From contig CM065378.1 of the NCBI GenBank assembly GCA_033060915.1, forward strand, positions 33,241,501 to 33,305,500: a stretch of 64,000 nucleotides of DNA, given 5' to 3'. The stretch comes from Euryodendron excelsum (taxonomy: Eukaryota > Streptophyta > Magnoliopsida > Ericales > Pentaphylacaceae). The notes under the pieces are model-generated. The model was not told the DNA's origin. It did no database searches and saw only the letters and a list, made by a program, of their open reading frames with translations. The position numbers were made by a program, and so were the translations under genes. Position 1 is the stretch's first letter. Each line of letters begins with the position of its first letter. Below are positions 11,026 through 22,500 of the stretch, in pieces.

Positions 11026-12313
11026 GGGTAAATTTCACTGACCACCCTTGAGGTTTAGGATTAATACACAAACTACCCCTCACGTCTCAGAAATTACACT
11101 AACCTCCATTGTCATCATTAAAAGACTATATTACCCATCTTTTTAAAAGACAAACAATAAATGATGTCCTTCATCTTTCTCTTTTCTCTCTCGTCTTACG
11201 CATTCTCTCTTTGTTCTCTTCTCTCTGCCCTTCCATTACCGGCCAACCCCCCCTTCCTTCTCCCTTCTCCGCTTCCATCGCCATACTCACAACCCCAACT
11301 ATTACCCAACGCCCCTTCTCCGGCCCTACCACCACCACCACTCCCCCTCATCACCCTACCAAAATCTAAATTTTTTTCTCTATCCATGGCTACCACCAAA
11401 ACCATATTCTTTCAGATTGGTAGAACCTCAATCTCATACCACATACAGTCAAAAACACCACCAACCACCTTACCCCTCTTTCGCACACCCTTGCCACTAC
11501 TAAACCCCATGAAAGTCGAAGACCCCCCACTATGCACGGGATTGATTGGAGAGAAATTAAAACCCAACAATGGGTGAAGGTTTATACATGTGGTGGAGTC
11601 CTGGTTCTACCACCATGGGCTTGATGATCGGTTGAAGGAGTTGGATGCTCGATATTGGATGTTAATATCGATGACGGGAGTGGTCACAGTGGTGGCTGCG
11701 GTTTAGAGGTGTAGAAAACGATGGTCATGGAAGTTACAAAGGCTTGGTTGTGGTGGTGAAACCCCCACGAGCCCCACCACGACTGAACTCCTCCCCCCCC
11801 CCCCCCCCCCCAACCAATCTCTCTACTAAACAAAAGTGGTGTGATTTAGGGGTCATGTATGCTTTGGGCCTTTGTGATTTGGGAGGAGAAAGAGATGTGG
11901 TTAGACCAAGAGGAAAGAGAAGGAGGACGAAAACAAGGTGAGTTGGCAAATTGTTGCTTACTAATGGAGTTAGATGCATGCACTTAGGGTTTTTCTTAAT
12001 TGGCAAGAGAGGGGGGTTTGTGTTGGGGTTGGGTTTTTCTGGGTTGGTGGCTGGACTGGCCAAGGAATGGGGTAGTGGGAGTGGGGCCTGCATTGGGGTT
12101 GGTCGAACTAAATTTTTAATTAATTAATATTTTGCTAATTATATTTTTAAGAGTAAATTAGGAATTTAGAAAATTTTAAAGTTTGACTTAGTCAAATGAG
12201 GGGGAATTTGTTACAAGTATTATAAAGAGAGGGAGGTCAGTGAAATTTTTTAGACATGAGGGATAGTTTGTGTATTAAACCCAAACTTTAGGGGTAGTCA
12301 ATGTAATTTACCC
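11026..12313. mobile_element. Mutator-like non-autonomous element, 1288 bp
   Basis: A perfect 9-bp target duplication, TAGTTTAAA, flanks it (11017-11025 and 12314-12322). Long inverted termini of about 80 bp start GGGTAAATTTCACTGAC on the left and end GTAATTTACCC on the right; both contain the inverted words for 'TTAATACACAAACTA'. The 9-bp duplication and long termini fit the Mutator superfamily. The interior is much more GC-rich than its surroundings, carries a 19-base C run (11793-11811) and proline/serine-rich frames without a recognised domain. It may hold captured host sequence, but no transposase is seen. Confidence 0.88.
11793..11811. repeat. Homopolymer C run
   Basis: Nineteen consecutive C inside the Mutator-like element; its length is a likely sequencing uncertainty. 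Confidence 0.9.
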
Positions 12314-12322
12314 TAGTTTAAA

Positions 12323-12996
12323 TTGAGACATATGAGGAAAAATTTAGAGAAACCATAATCTTTTATAACCCTTTTTTTGAATTTCTAATTATCTAATGTA
12401 ACCATCACACCATATCATCATGTCTATGTGGTGTAACGGTTTATTCATATAATGTCATGTGTAGAGTCAGACAACACTTTTTAAAATATTATATGCGTTA
12501 TCCTACATGTATGGTGGTATTTTAAATTATAAATATATTACAATTTAAATGAAATGTAATATCACGTTATCATACTAACGTAGTTAACAGTCACCCTGGA
12601 TAATTACTCCTCGTATTAAAGAGGTTTGAAGAGAAAGGAAAATAGAAGCTAGTGCTTGTCAATTTTGTGTGACAAGTGGTTTTCATTTTTGCCCCTCTTA
12701 CTCACGTAATAAATTCCTTTTTTTTTTTCTCTCATTTATCTTTTTTTCTTCTTCTCTTTTCTTTCCTTTCCTTTTTTCTCTTGCCTAATCCTTTCTTTTT
12801 TCTTGTTAAACAAGCCGTTGGAACATCATGAATTGCTCATTTCTCTACTTTTTGAAACTTACAATACCAAAAATCAACTAAAAGACCAACACATATTACA
12901 ATATTATAACTTTATTTTCTTCTTCCGTTTCCTTTCCCTTCGTTTAGAAATGACATTAACTTGCTAGTTAAATCAATCAATAGTATTTCGCTCATA
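12323..12996. other. AT-rich intergenic sequence with pyrimidine tract
   Basis: No gene is seen. The region 12710-12800 is CTTTT-rich and ends in CTTGTTAAACAAGCCGTTGG, which resembles the end of the MITE at 6363-6599. Confidence 0.5.
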
Positions 12997-15445
12997 TGTG
13001 AGACCTTAATGTCATAATTACATTTATTGCATGGTTAATTGGTATGTAAAACTATGTGGGTGTAGGTGTGTGTGGCATGTGACATGTGGTAAGTGGTGAG
13101 GTGTGTGTGGCATGTAGTAAGTGGTGAGTTAATTGGTGAGTCATTAGTGACGTGTACATGAGTATGCATGTGGAGTGTTGTCTTACAAATAGAGAGAGAG
13201 ATTGGGCAGCCCAATTCTCATTTCGGTGGACAGAAAGAGAGAGAAGACAAGAGAGGGACAAGGCTAATGGGGAGACAAAGAAAAAGAAAAAGAAAGGCTA
13301 GTGAAGTGTGGAAGACCTAGCATCATTTAGAGAGAGAAGAAGAAAAAGAAAAGAGGAAGTTAAGAGGTTGGTTGTCATCATTCAAATACAGAGAGAAAGA
13401 GAGAGAGAGAGAGAGAAGAGGAAAGAAGAGGAGAGGAGGAATTTGAAGGGGAAGCTTGTGATTTTATTGTTAGAGGTAAGAAACCTCATATTCATACTTA
13501 ATTCATTACATTTGTATTGATTGTTATATGCTGACATACTCTTGCATGTCATGAAAGTGAGATTAAGGTGAAGGAGGGAAAGTTATATATGATTTCTAAG
13601 AGTAAGCCTTGAATCTTGCATATTGTTGTGTTTTGATGTGTTAAACTCTTGTTTGAGGCCTTAGAAGTTCATTTTGAACCTCGGGAATACTTATTGTTGT
13701 GTTGGGGTTGTTTGGGCAGCTTAGAAACATGTTTTGAGAAGTTGTATTTTTTAACAAAGGTGGGGGGTCGACTTATTTTCTCAAGGAGCCAACACATGTA
13801 ACATTTTTCGACAAACCTCTGTTCTCTGTCCTAAGAAGTCAACTCCTGAAGCAAAGGGGTCAACACATTTAACATCTTTTTTCAAACTTTTGCTCTTTGT
13901 CTGTAGTGGTCGACATTTGTGGCTGGAAGAGTCAACACACTTTGGTAAAATAGTTATATCTAACTTTAGAAAACTCAAAATGGTGCACCGTTTGAAGCAT
14001 TGGAAAATAAACTTGTAGACCCTTCTACTCATGAAAAGTTTGTATTCTAATTCCTTATAGATTGCAAGATATTAAGGTTTAAAATTGACCCAAAATTTCT
14101 GTCAGCACCATTATTTTTCAAGATTTGAGTCCATTTTTCATATGACATAACTATTTCGTTCGAAAGGTATTTTCGACCCATGACCTATCAAATTAAGGGT
14201 CTTTAAGCCTATTTTCAAATGATTATGTTCAAAGTGTATACTTGGTGTTGGAGTATTATTTATGAATTATTATTTATGTTCAATATTTATTACTGAACTA
14301 TACAATGTGGTTTCGAAACTAATATGGTTATGGTGATAGAAGCTAAAGGAGGTCAAAAGCCTTTAACATCAACTAAAAAGTAACTTTATTGAGTGTGTGT
14401 GCAGTGATAGCTGGGGGTATAAGATATTCTTATTCATATTGAATGAATATTTTATTATGAATGTTGATGTTGATTGTGGGCAATTTGGATAATCTTATTC
14501 ATATTGAATTGCTTGTCTATTGTTTATATTGGTGATATTGGTGATTACATATGTGAGGTGATATTAGTAAATATATATGAAGTGATATTGCATACCATTC
14601 ATTCTGTATGCTATGCATTGCACAAAGAAAGGTATAGTCAATGTGGGGCTAACCTAAAGATTAACCGATGTGAGGTTGATCTAAAAGGGTATCGATGTGG
14701 GGTATCTTTGATAACAAATTATTGATATATTGAGCCAATGTTATTTAAATTGCGCACACACTTGTGGTGTTTCATGCATTACATCATAAGATATATTGCA
14801 TTTTATGAAGCATATTACATTATTGGTGGTGATAAGAGAATGATTACATAACGTTGATGTTGGTGTTATGTGAATGATTATATATCATTGATTGGTGAAT
14901 TATATATTGATAACTGATTCTGTGATTACGTATATATCATTTTTTATGAGTTTTATTATCTATCATCGCCACGTTAACAATTAGCTCACACCCACATAGA
15001 CTGTTTTGATAGGTAATGTGAAGATGACGTTTTGGCTCATTGTAGTCTTGGTCTTTGCCGCGGTGGCATTCATGTCGGTATCCGGATGTCATGTCTCAAG
15101 GCTTGGGAAAACTCTTGTTGCTTTGTTTTCAGTTTCTTGTCATATTGTATAAGACGTTGGAATTTGAGTTATATTTATATTTTACTTTATATTAGCTTGA
15201 GTTTGTGGATTTGTTATGTACCTGAATTTGAAATGATGTGTGTAATGTTATGGGATGATTTACTCTAATGTACTTTATATTTATGCAAGGTTAGTTTATC
15301 GTTATATTAAGTAATGGTGTTTATTCCACTGTGTTTTATTTTCGAGTGTGGATTAAGGTGTTTTTCGCTAGTACGGCGATTTGTGCTATCACACCTCGCC
15401 TAATATGATATTAATAATATCTAATTAGGATGAGAGTGTGATACA
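12997..15445 (+). mobile_element. Solo-LTR-like unit, ~2.45 kb, related to the one at 46.7 kb
   Basis: Begins TGTGAGACCTTAATG and ends GTGTGATACA. It has purine-rich GAGAGA sequence near 13190-13440 and a block at 13946-14222 that closely matches 47736-48004 (GTGCACCGTTTGAAGCATT, TTTAAAATTGACCCAAA, CATGACCTATCAAATTAA). No gag or pol frames flank it. Length and ends fit long LTRs of Ty3/gypsy elements; I found no clear target duplication, so the exact ends are uncertain. Confidence 0.6.
13767..13935. repeat. GTCGAC/GTCAAC repeat array inside the LTR-like unit
   Basis: GTCGAC at 13767, GTCAAC at 13838 and GTCGAC at 13909 are exactly 71 bases apart. Each is followed about 20 bases later by (G/T)CCAACACA or GTCAACACA. 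This makes three degenerate tandem units just before the block conserved between the two LTRs. Confidence 0.7.
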
Positions 15446-16245
15446 TTGTTCAAATATCCAAAATTGAGGCAACTTTGCACAACCCAGTTTATTTAATCTT
15501 TTAAAGCATATAAGTTTAAATTATGTTAATACATTCATTCTTTTGACTTAAATCTAAAAGGTCAAAATCAAAACAAAAAAAATTATAATAAAACTCTTTA
15601 AGATTTTTGCTGAATTTGGGCTGAAAAAAATAAACATTTGTTGGGATGGGCTTCCTACTTCAACCAAATCCCAATACATAAGTCCAATAGCCTATAGAAA
15701 CCATCACTGAAAAGTAGGCATGTCAATTTGGCTCGCTCAGCCTAGTCAAGAGTTGGGCCTGCTAGACTTGGACCGAGCTTTTTGGACTCCCGTCATTTTT
15801 TGGGCTGTGCTAAACCAAAATGAAAAATGCAAGGCCCAAGCCCAGCCCATAAACCTAGGGGTGGGCTCGGGCAGGCTTGATCATGTGGGCGGGTTTGATG
15901 GGATTTTTGGTCGGCCTAGTTAATTTTTTTTAAAAATTTTAGCTTTTAATTTGTCAATGAAATTAAAAATTAGTAATTAGTAATTAATAATGGTTAAACT
16001 AAATTAGAGAATTAATCAACTTATAAAAACTATACAAAAAAAATGAAGGATTAAACTCATAAAGTATTAATTATTGTAAATTTATATAAACTATTAATTA
16101 TATTAAAAAATACACTATAAATTATAAATTATAAATTTATATTTAATTATTTTAAACTTACCTACACATACACTTATAATAGTAATCAATAAGGTGTTTA
16201 TGTAATTAAACTCTTTATTACATGATCATAAGCTTTGTTACCCCA
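15446..16245. other. AT-rich intergenic sequence with GGGCT-type repeat
   Basis: 15716-15925 carries GGCTCG, GGGCCTG and GGCGGGTTTGA words typical of the degenerate GGGC repeats also seen at 10676-11016. The remainder is TAATTA-rich. No gene. Confidence 0.5.
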
Positions 16246-16249
16246 TGCA

Positions 16250-16530
16250 CATACGGTCTACATACGGTAGCCGAAGGCACGCGGACTCTAGTTAGTGGGG
16301 AGAGTTTTAAAAAATATTGTCAGCTTGGGTCGGCCAGGGCGTGAGCCGACACGGAACTGTGGGGGCCCACAAAAACGGCGGGAAAATTGAGGGTAGGGGC
16401 CCACGAAGGCCCAGCCGGGTGGTTCTGATTAGGTACTGCGCATTCATATGGGAGCTTAAAATAATGTCCAAAGGAAGAATATTCGGCGACGTCACTTGAT
16501 CGTGATGTGCATATCACAGTCTTATCAAAG
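16250..16530. promoter_or_regulatory. GC-rich island with GGGCCCAC and GGCCCA motifs
   Basis: It contains GTGGGGGCCCAC, GGGGCCCACG and AGGCCCAG within about 60 bases, resembling TCP-binding and site II promoter motifs of plant housekeeping genes. Overlapping open frames on both strands are composition artefacts. No gene body is recognised next to it, so it may be a remnant promoter. Confidence 0.35.
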
Positions 16531-16749
16531 AATGTAAATGATGGTTGATCGAAGTGGGGCGCACATTTTCAACAATGGTCTTACGCTCCTCTTACGAGCG
16601 CGTGAGATATTTTTTTTTTCAAAAGAAGAGGCTGGCAGCTATATCAGACTATCAGTAAAGCAATTTCCTTCTCACGACATTCTCCTACTTCGCGTTACTC
16701 AACTGAGCAAACTCGAATGGTTTTGCACACTTGTCTCAAACTAAAAGTA

Positions 16750-17155
16750 CATTGGCAAAAGTGAATCCCTCCTGATTGTTCTTATAAAAATACAAAAAAA
16801 TTTGAAAATATTTTATTTTTCTTGTTCTTAAAAAAAATATATTAAGACCATAAAAAATATTATATTTTTTATATCATTTTTATTTTTGAATGAAAAAAGT
16901 TTTAAAAACTCACAGGTATTCTCGAAAAAAATCTTAAAAACAAATATTAGAATCGACTTAACAAAAACAATTTCGACAGAAATAGTTTCTCAAGCTAACT
17001 TGTCAAAAGTTGTTCTGTTAATTAAAAACAGAAATCAAAATCGTAGCTTGCTAGAAATTTTTTAAAGAAGGATAAGGGCTATAACGCAGTTAGTTATACG
17101 AGAGTCATTTCAAAAACATACCAAAATTTAGTGCTGCTTAATAAATCGGAAAAAT
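16750..17155. other. AT-rich intergenic sequence, nothing recognised
   Basis: Low-complexity A/T sequence with no supported gene or repeat ends. Confidence 0.6.
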
Positions 17156-17159
17156 AGGG

Positions 17160-17301
17160 AATGACAATAAGCAAGGTTAGTTTAGTAATAATAGTGCATT
17201 CACCCATATCATATGATCGTGGGTTTGATTCACCTTACCTCTCTCCTAAAACTTTAACCCTCTAATATATCAAAAATAGAAAAAAAAAAAAAAAAAAAAA
17301 A
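17160..17301 (+). mobile_element. SINE-like element
   Basis: An A-box-like GGTTAGTTTAGTAATAATAG is followed about 50 bases later by a B-box-like GGGTTTGATTC, then a short body and a 23-base A tail (about 17279-17301). This layout fits a tRNA-derived SINE. The flanks share only GAATGA, so the target duplication is uncertain. Confidence 0.5.
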
Positions 17302-18204
17302 CAAGAATGGAGAATGAGACCCCGTTAGTGGCCAAGCCACAATTCTGCTATAGGGGCAACATCAATCTTTAGAAATCTCGTAGCACAGCTATATTTCATT
17401 TAATGCCATATTCTACCTTAATAAAAATAAATGCTTACGTTTTAATTGTCATGTCTTAACAAATTCACTAACTTACCGATTAGACTAATCACAATAAACT
17501 TTAGTGCCCAAAAAAAATAAATAAACCTCAATTGTTGTATCCAGTAAATTATCATTTTCTAAATTTCGTTTTCATTTCATTTTATTTTATTTTTTTATAA
17601 GGTATCTAAGTCTTCGGCCGACTATTCTCTCAAACTCATGTAGGACTATTGTCCATGTGAACTTTATAAACTCTATGCTTGAATAATAGTTGACCCCAAA
17701 GGAACATAAAGAGGGATCAAATTTAAAATCTCATGATAATAAGTAAACCATTAGAATCGAACTTGAGACCTCATGTTTAGTATGTGAACAAGTCGACCTC
17801 ATGTCTTCAATTTTTTTTGATAACCTATCAATACTAACGCTTAATCCCTATGTACTTCTACAAATTAAGAAAATTTTCTACCACATAATTAGTTTTCTTT
17901 TATCATTGTATAGTAATTTGTCCAAACAAGTTCAGTTTTGCAAGAGTTTTAGTTGAGGTTTAACTGAGGTCCACTAGAGCCCCTTTTGTAGGCTCAAAAA
18001 TATACTACAGTTGTAGTTTAAGTTTTTTCCCGTTTGAAATGAACTCTCATCAAAAATATTCTACAGTTTAACTTTCTCTTCTTTTTGTTTTCATGAAGTT
18101 ACCTCAAAACATTGATTCATTGTTCATTATAATTTCAGGGATATATAGTGGAACCCCAAAAGCTCGTAAAATTAAAGAGAGGGCAATCGGCCCCACTAGA
18201 TTGC
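17302..18204. other. Intergenic sequence with possible tRNA-like remnant
   Basis: Around 17740-17805 the minus strand has GGTCTCAAGTTCGATTCTAA, similar to a Pol III B box, so another old SINE fragment is possible. Otherwise nothing is recognised. Confidence 0.35.
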
Positions 18205-18315
18205 CCCTCCCTCGGTCCTTAGCCCGAGTGGTTGTGGCACTTCCAACCTGCTCACCAAGTCCGGGTTGGACCCCTTGGCACCAACCCCGGCACCAACCCC
18301 TATTGACATATAAGC
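18205..18315 (+). mobile_element. Possible SINE fragment
   Basis: It contains CCTTAGCCCGAGTGGTTGTGG (A-box-like) and CCGGGTTGGACCCC (B-box-like) about 45 bases apart, both tRNA-like. It lacks an A tail in the next 60 bases and is not a folded tRNA. Confidence 0.35.
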
Positions 18316-18720
18316 TAACTCGCTAATATGATATTATAACTGCTTTCATCCACCTATTAAATACAAAAATAAATCACTCAAGAGTCAACACTCTCTCTAT
18401 GACGAAAAAGCATTGTGATAATGTAATTGTGAGTTACAGTAAATAAAATATTTTGTAATCCAAGAGTTATTGAATACTGAATAATTAGAAATATTCTAGT
18501 GTTGCGTTTAGCACTTTAGAATCTATGTTCGGGTTTTGGAATTGGAGATCATCATCGTTAAGATTTTAAACAATGATGCTGTTTGGAGTCACAGAAATTG
18601 ATTCCCCTTGATCTAAATCAATGATACCTAGAAGCATAATTGCATTGCAGAGATGTCATAGGATTAAATGGTCCCCTTGATCTATAGCATTGCGAGCGAG
18701 AACAGACAGGTTTTTCAAAC

Positions 18721-19036
18721 CATAATTACCAAAAACCAAAATGTAAAGTAAAAGCAGAAAACTAGCCAATAAATATAGGAAAAAAACAAAAAGCTAAGAA
18801 CAATTGAAAAACTTAATAAAAATTTTATTAAAAAGCTTTTGCAAAACTTTAAAAAAATATTTAATAAACTTAGTAAAAACCTACATGAATAATTTTATAG
18901 ATGAATTAGTTAAGACTCATAAGAAAAAAATTATAAAAATTAATATCTCATGTTTCCGTAGACTTTCTGCTTAGTTTCTTAAAATTCGTATGTATACCGG
19001 AAAGTCCCCTTCCAAATGAATTTCCTAACAACTATG
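18721..19036. mobile_element. hAT-like non-autonomous element, copy 3
   Basis: Termini CATAATTACC and AACAACTATG are imperfect inverted repeats. A perfect 8-bp target duplication TTTCAAAC lies at 18713-18720 and 19037-19044. The interior, read on the minus strand, resembles the TTTCTACTAAATTTC repeats of copy 2. Confidence 0.82.
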
Positions 19037-19588
19037 TTTCAAACTAAGAAGCTACAAAAAATATTGTACGGTCTTCCAGTAATTTTCCCAAGGCTCGGTT
19101 TGGTTCCTGACTTCCTGGAAAAAGCAATAGGAAAAAAAAAAACTAAAAAGGAGAAAGTGCTATTCTTTCCTCAGCCGACAAACAGAGGTTAGAATGTCGT
19201 AAGCCAACTTAGAGTCTGGCTGACACTCAAATATCCAAATCATGTTTCCAATATCAATTTACTAAGTTGAATAATTTCAACATTGCCAATGCAACTTAAG
19301 CCAACACTATAATGTCACTTCCAAGTGTTTCTAGCCCCAAAAGAAAATTGACATTTAAGTTCCACCAATACTCTGCTGAAAATCAGTGCCAATAGAGCAT
19401 AACAATAAGTTCTCTTGCTCCGCCCACCGCAACACATTGGCGATCTCAAAGATTTTGACAAACAAACATCCACATTTATATTCTATACGATTTTACTTCC
19501 CAAAACAAAATTATAACATAATTGAATTAGACAGAAGAATGGAAGCATGAAAAACTCTACCACGGAACTCAACAGCAGAATCCTTCAG

Positions 19589-22500
19589 CTATTTCTCATT
19601 TATGTAATCAAGGAGCTGCCGATCAAGCTCAAAATGCTGGCAAAGAAGTTTCTGCAAGACATAATCCGTGGATTCATTATTAATATCTAACAGCTCACGC
19701 ATTTTAAGGAAAGCATAATTATATAATACTACTGATGCCAGTCAAAGAAATTAGGCAGGTTGTGGTTACATAAATTCAGGAGTTTTGCATCTGACATACA
19801 AAAATCATAGCACAGCACAGAACTGATTGGACCCAGATTATTTTGTGACTCCATTCCCAAGCAATACAGAATTTGCATATTTCAATCCATTATTTCAATG
19901 CTCAAACCAATAATAAATTCGATTGACGTCCAAATTATCATATGAATGAACATGAGATCTTGTAACTAAATAGCAATATCGTTCATCTCGGAGGCCAAGA
20001 GCTAGTCCAAGTTTGCCCCATCCGTACATACCATAGAAAATTTGAGGGAAATTCCTAGAGGTACTTTATTGCAGCTTCTGAACCATATTGTGGGAGTTGC
20101 AGGAGTGATGGTGCAGATCATCACAAGAAGCATTTCTTATTCTTTTGCTTGCGTTTGAAAACAAAACCTCTACTTGGTGAATTAAGGTACAGATCAGGAT
20201 CCAGTCATATGTATGATGTGAAATCTTGGACATATACCAAAACAACTTAGATTTGTTCCTAATTCAATCCATTTTATGCCTTATCAATAGACAAGAGATC
20301 AAAGAAACATATAAGATGCTTCTCCATGACTGGAAACCATGCCCAATATATGTAACCAATCCACGGTGTATGATCATCTACTGCCACTTTATGAAGCCAT
20401 TTATAACATGCATTCTACATTGAGAAGCCTACCAGCTGAGCCCTTTATTCCATTAGGAAATTGTGAGCAGAAACTTCTCGGATCCATCTTTAACCTATCT
20501 GTTTTAAAAAAAATTCTCTAAGACAGCTATGAACAAGATTTCACTATGCAAATGATACTAAAGAACAAGCATAATACAGTGATAGCAAAACACCGATTTA
20601 AACATGCTTAATGCTGTCATAGAATGTCCCAGGATGGTTGTATCTCAGATCATACTCATCTTTGTTCATGGTTAATTACATAAAACGAAGAACACTAAAC
20701 AATGGCATGGTTATGGAAAGTCAGAATGAGATTCTATTACGTGAAGTAGTCAATTCCTGTGGGGACAAGCAGGCCCATATGTGAAAGGATTGAGCCTCAT
20801 CAGGAGAGGACTAGTTAGTAAGTTTATAGATATTTACCTCTCCACAAAGATGAATTTCAGTTGGGTAAGCTAGCAGACTAATGCTACAAAGATGCAGTCA
20901 GTCATTTATGGTTTGTTTGAAATATCTAAACGTAGAAGTACCCTTTGCTATTCCATTCCCTAAACAAATGCCATGAGTAGGAAAACAAAATAATACACCA
21001 TTCTTGTGCTTCTACTTTACTATTTAAAGATGACGCGGTTACCATAGTTTCAATGCGTTAAAACATGTTTACATGAGAATGTATGTCAACAAGGCTGGAC
21101 ATCAGCAGCAACATGATCAGCTTGTTGCTCAAAAAGGAAAAATGACCTGGTTAGCAATTTTCAGTGCAGTCACACATGGCCCTGCATGTCAGTTATTTGC
21201 CAAAATAGTTCCTGTTAGATCATTACGTCCACTTCTTTACTTATGTTCCTTCACAAAAATACTACCCACTTAGTAAAATGGAGGATGGAATGCCAGTTTT
21301 GGTATCATTTTCCACAAGTTAATTCACATTGATAAACATATTAGTGTAAAAAAGGTGGGGTTTCTTTTTCCCTCTTTTTTTTTTTTTTTTTTGGGTAGAA
21401 ACAACGACACCACTAAAAATACAGCAATTATACATGCATCCATTTTACTGAGGCATCCTGAGCTTAATGTGGGATTCCTGCACTCCTTATATACCAATTT
21501 TCTTTATCTGGCACTACTCCAACTTGTACCAGACACTTAACAAATTCCAATTACAAAAGGAGTGCAATACTAGGCCAGGCAGAATAACCATTAGAGTACA
21601 CTGCAGAGGCTTTTACAGTGATTCATGTGTTCCATTATATTGGATCTCCATCAGTTTTTATATTCATTTTTGCTACTATTTTGGATCTCCGTCAATCAAA
21701 TGAATATAAATATTCAGATTCTCCACATATGGAGAATCTAGAGTCTATGTTCACTTACTTTCAATTGCAACTGTCTTCTTAACTAAGTGTTGAACTTCGT
21801 TATACCTTCCAATCTTTTCTGCTTTTCTTATTTCTCTCTCTTTTTTGGCAGATGAAGGAAGGAATCGTAGCTATAATTGGAGCAATGTATGCACACTAGT
21901 GTCTCTAAGCTTATGAGAGTAGGCCTGCAGGTCATCAGACATTTAGTTGTCAGGACTTCAATGATTGATTGTTCAGGACATGCTATAACATTATCCAACC
22001 TATATTGTTCCATAAACTTTATTCAACAAGTGCGTAAGTTGAACAGAAATCTCTGATCTAAGGGTGGTTGCTTCATCCTCATTGCCAAACTTGCGGTAAA
22101 AATGAATCTATATTAGCCTATCCACAGGCTCCTTCTCTTCTCTGGCATTGCACGTCCTGTGCATGTTCCATATGAAACATGGCAGATAGAACTTGCTACA
22201 AATAATCAGTAAGCTGTGTGCACCTCTCAGCTGCTTCAAGATCACAGTATAATTCATAAACTAGTACTAAAACCAGCTGCATGATTTGTTTGAGAAGGAT
22301 ACCTTTGTTATAGGAGGATTAGATGCTTTTGCTTCAAAATCCACCTCAGGAAAGCGCGTCACCTCTACTGCATTCTCAAACAATATATATGTTGGAAGTT
22401 TGTTGCTGCTCCCTACAAGCACCACTTACCATATTGATTATTCAATCAACAATACATACAAAAGACAGAACTAACATTTATAAACAATTTATTCAATGTG

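Noticed and set aside
11161..11577. 138-codon plus-strand frame in the Mutator-like element
   Set aside because: Low-complexity serine/leucine/proline sequence with no domain; the element's termini explain the locus better.
11734..12093. 119-codon minus-strand frame in the same element
   Set aside because: Runs through the C19 tract and is proline/glycine-rich without a recognised family.
16307..16517. Overlapping open frames on both strands
   Set aside because: Simultaneous openness on both strands follows from GC-rich composition; no family resemblance.
17160..17240. Functional tRNA gene
   Set aside because: A- and B-box-like words are present, but no cloverleaf or proper acceptor stem can be built; a SINE fits better.
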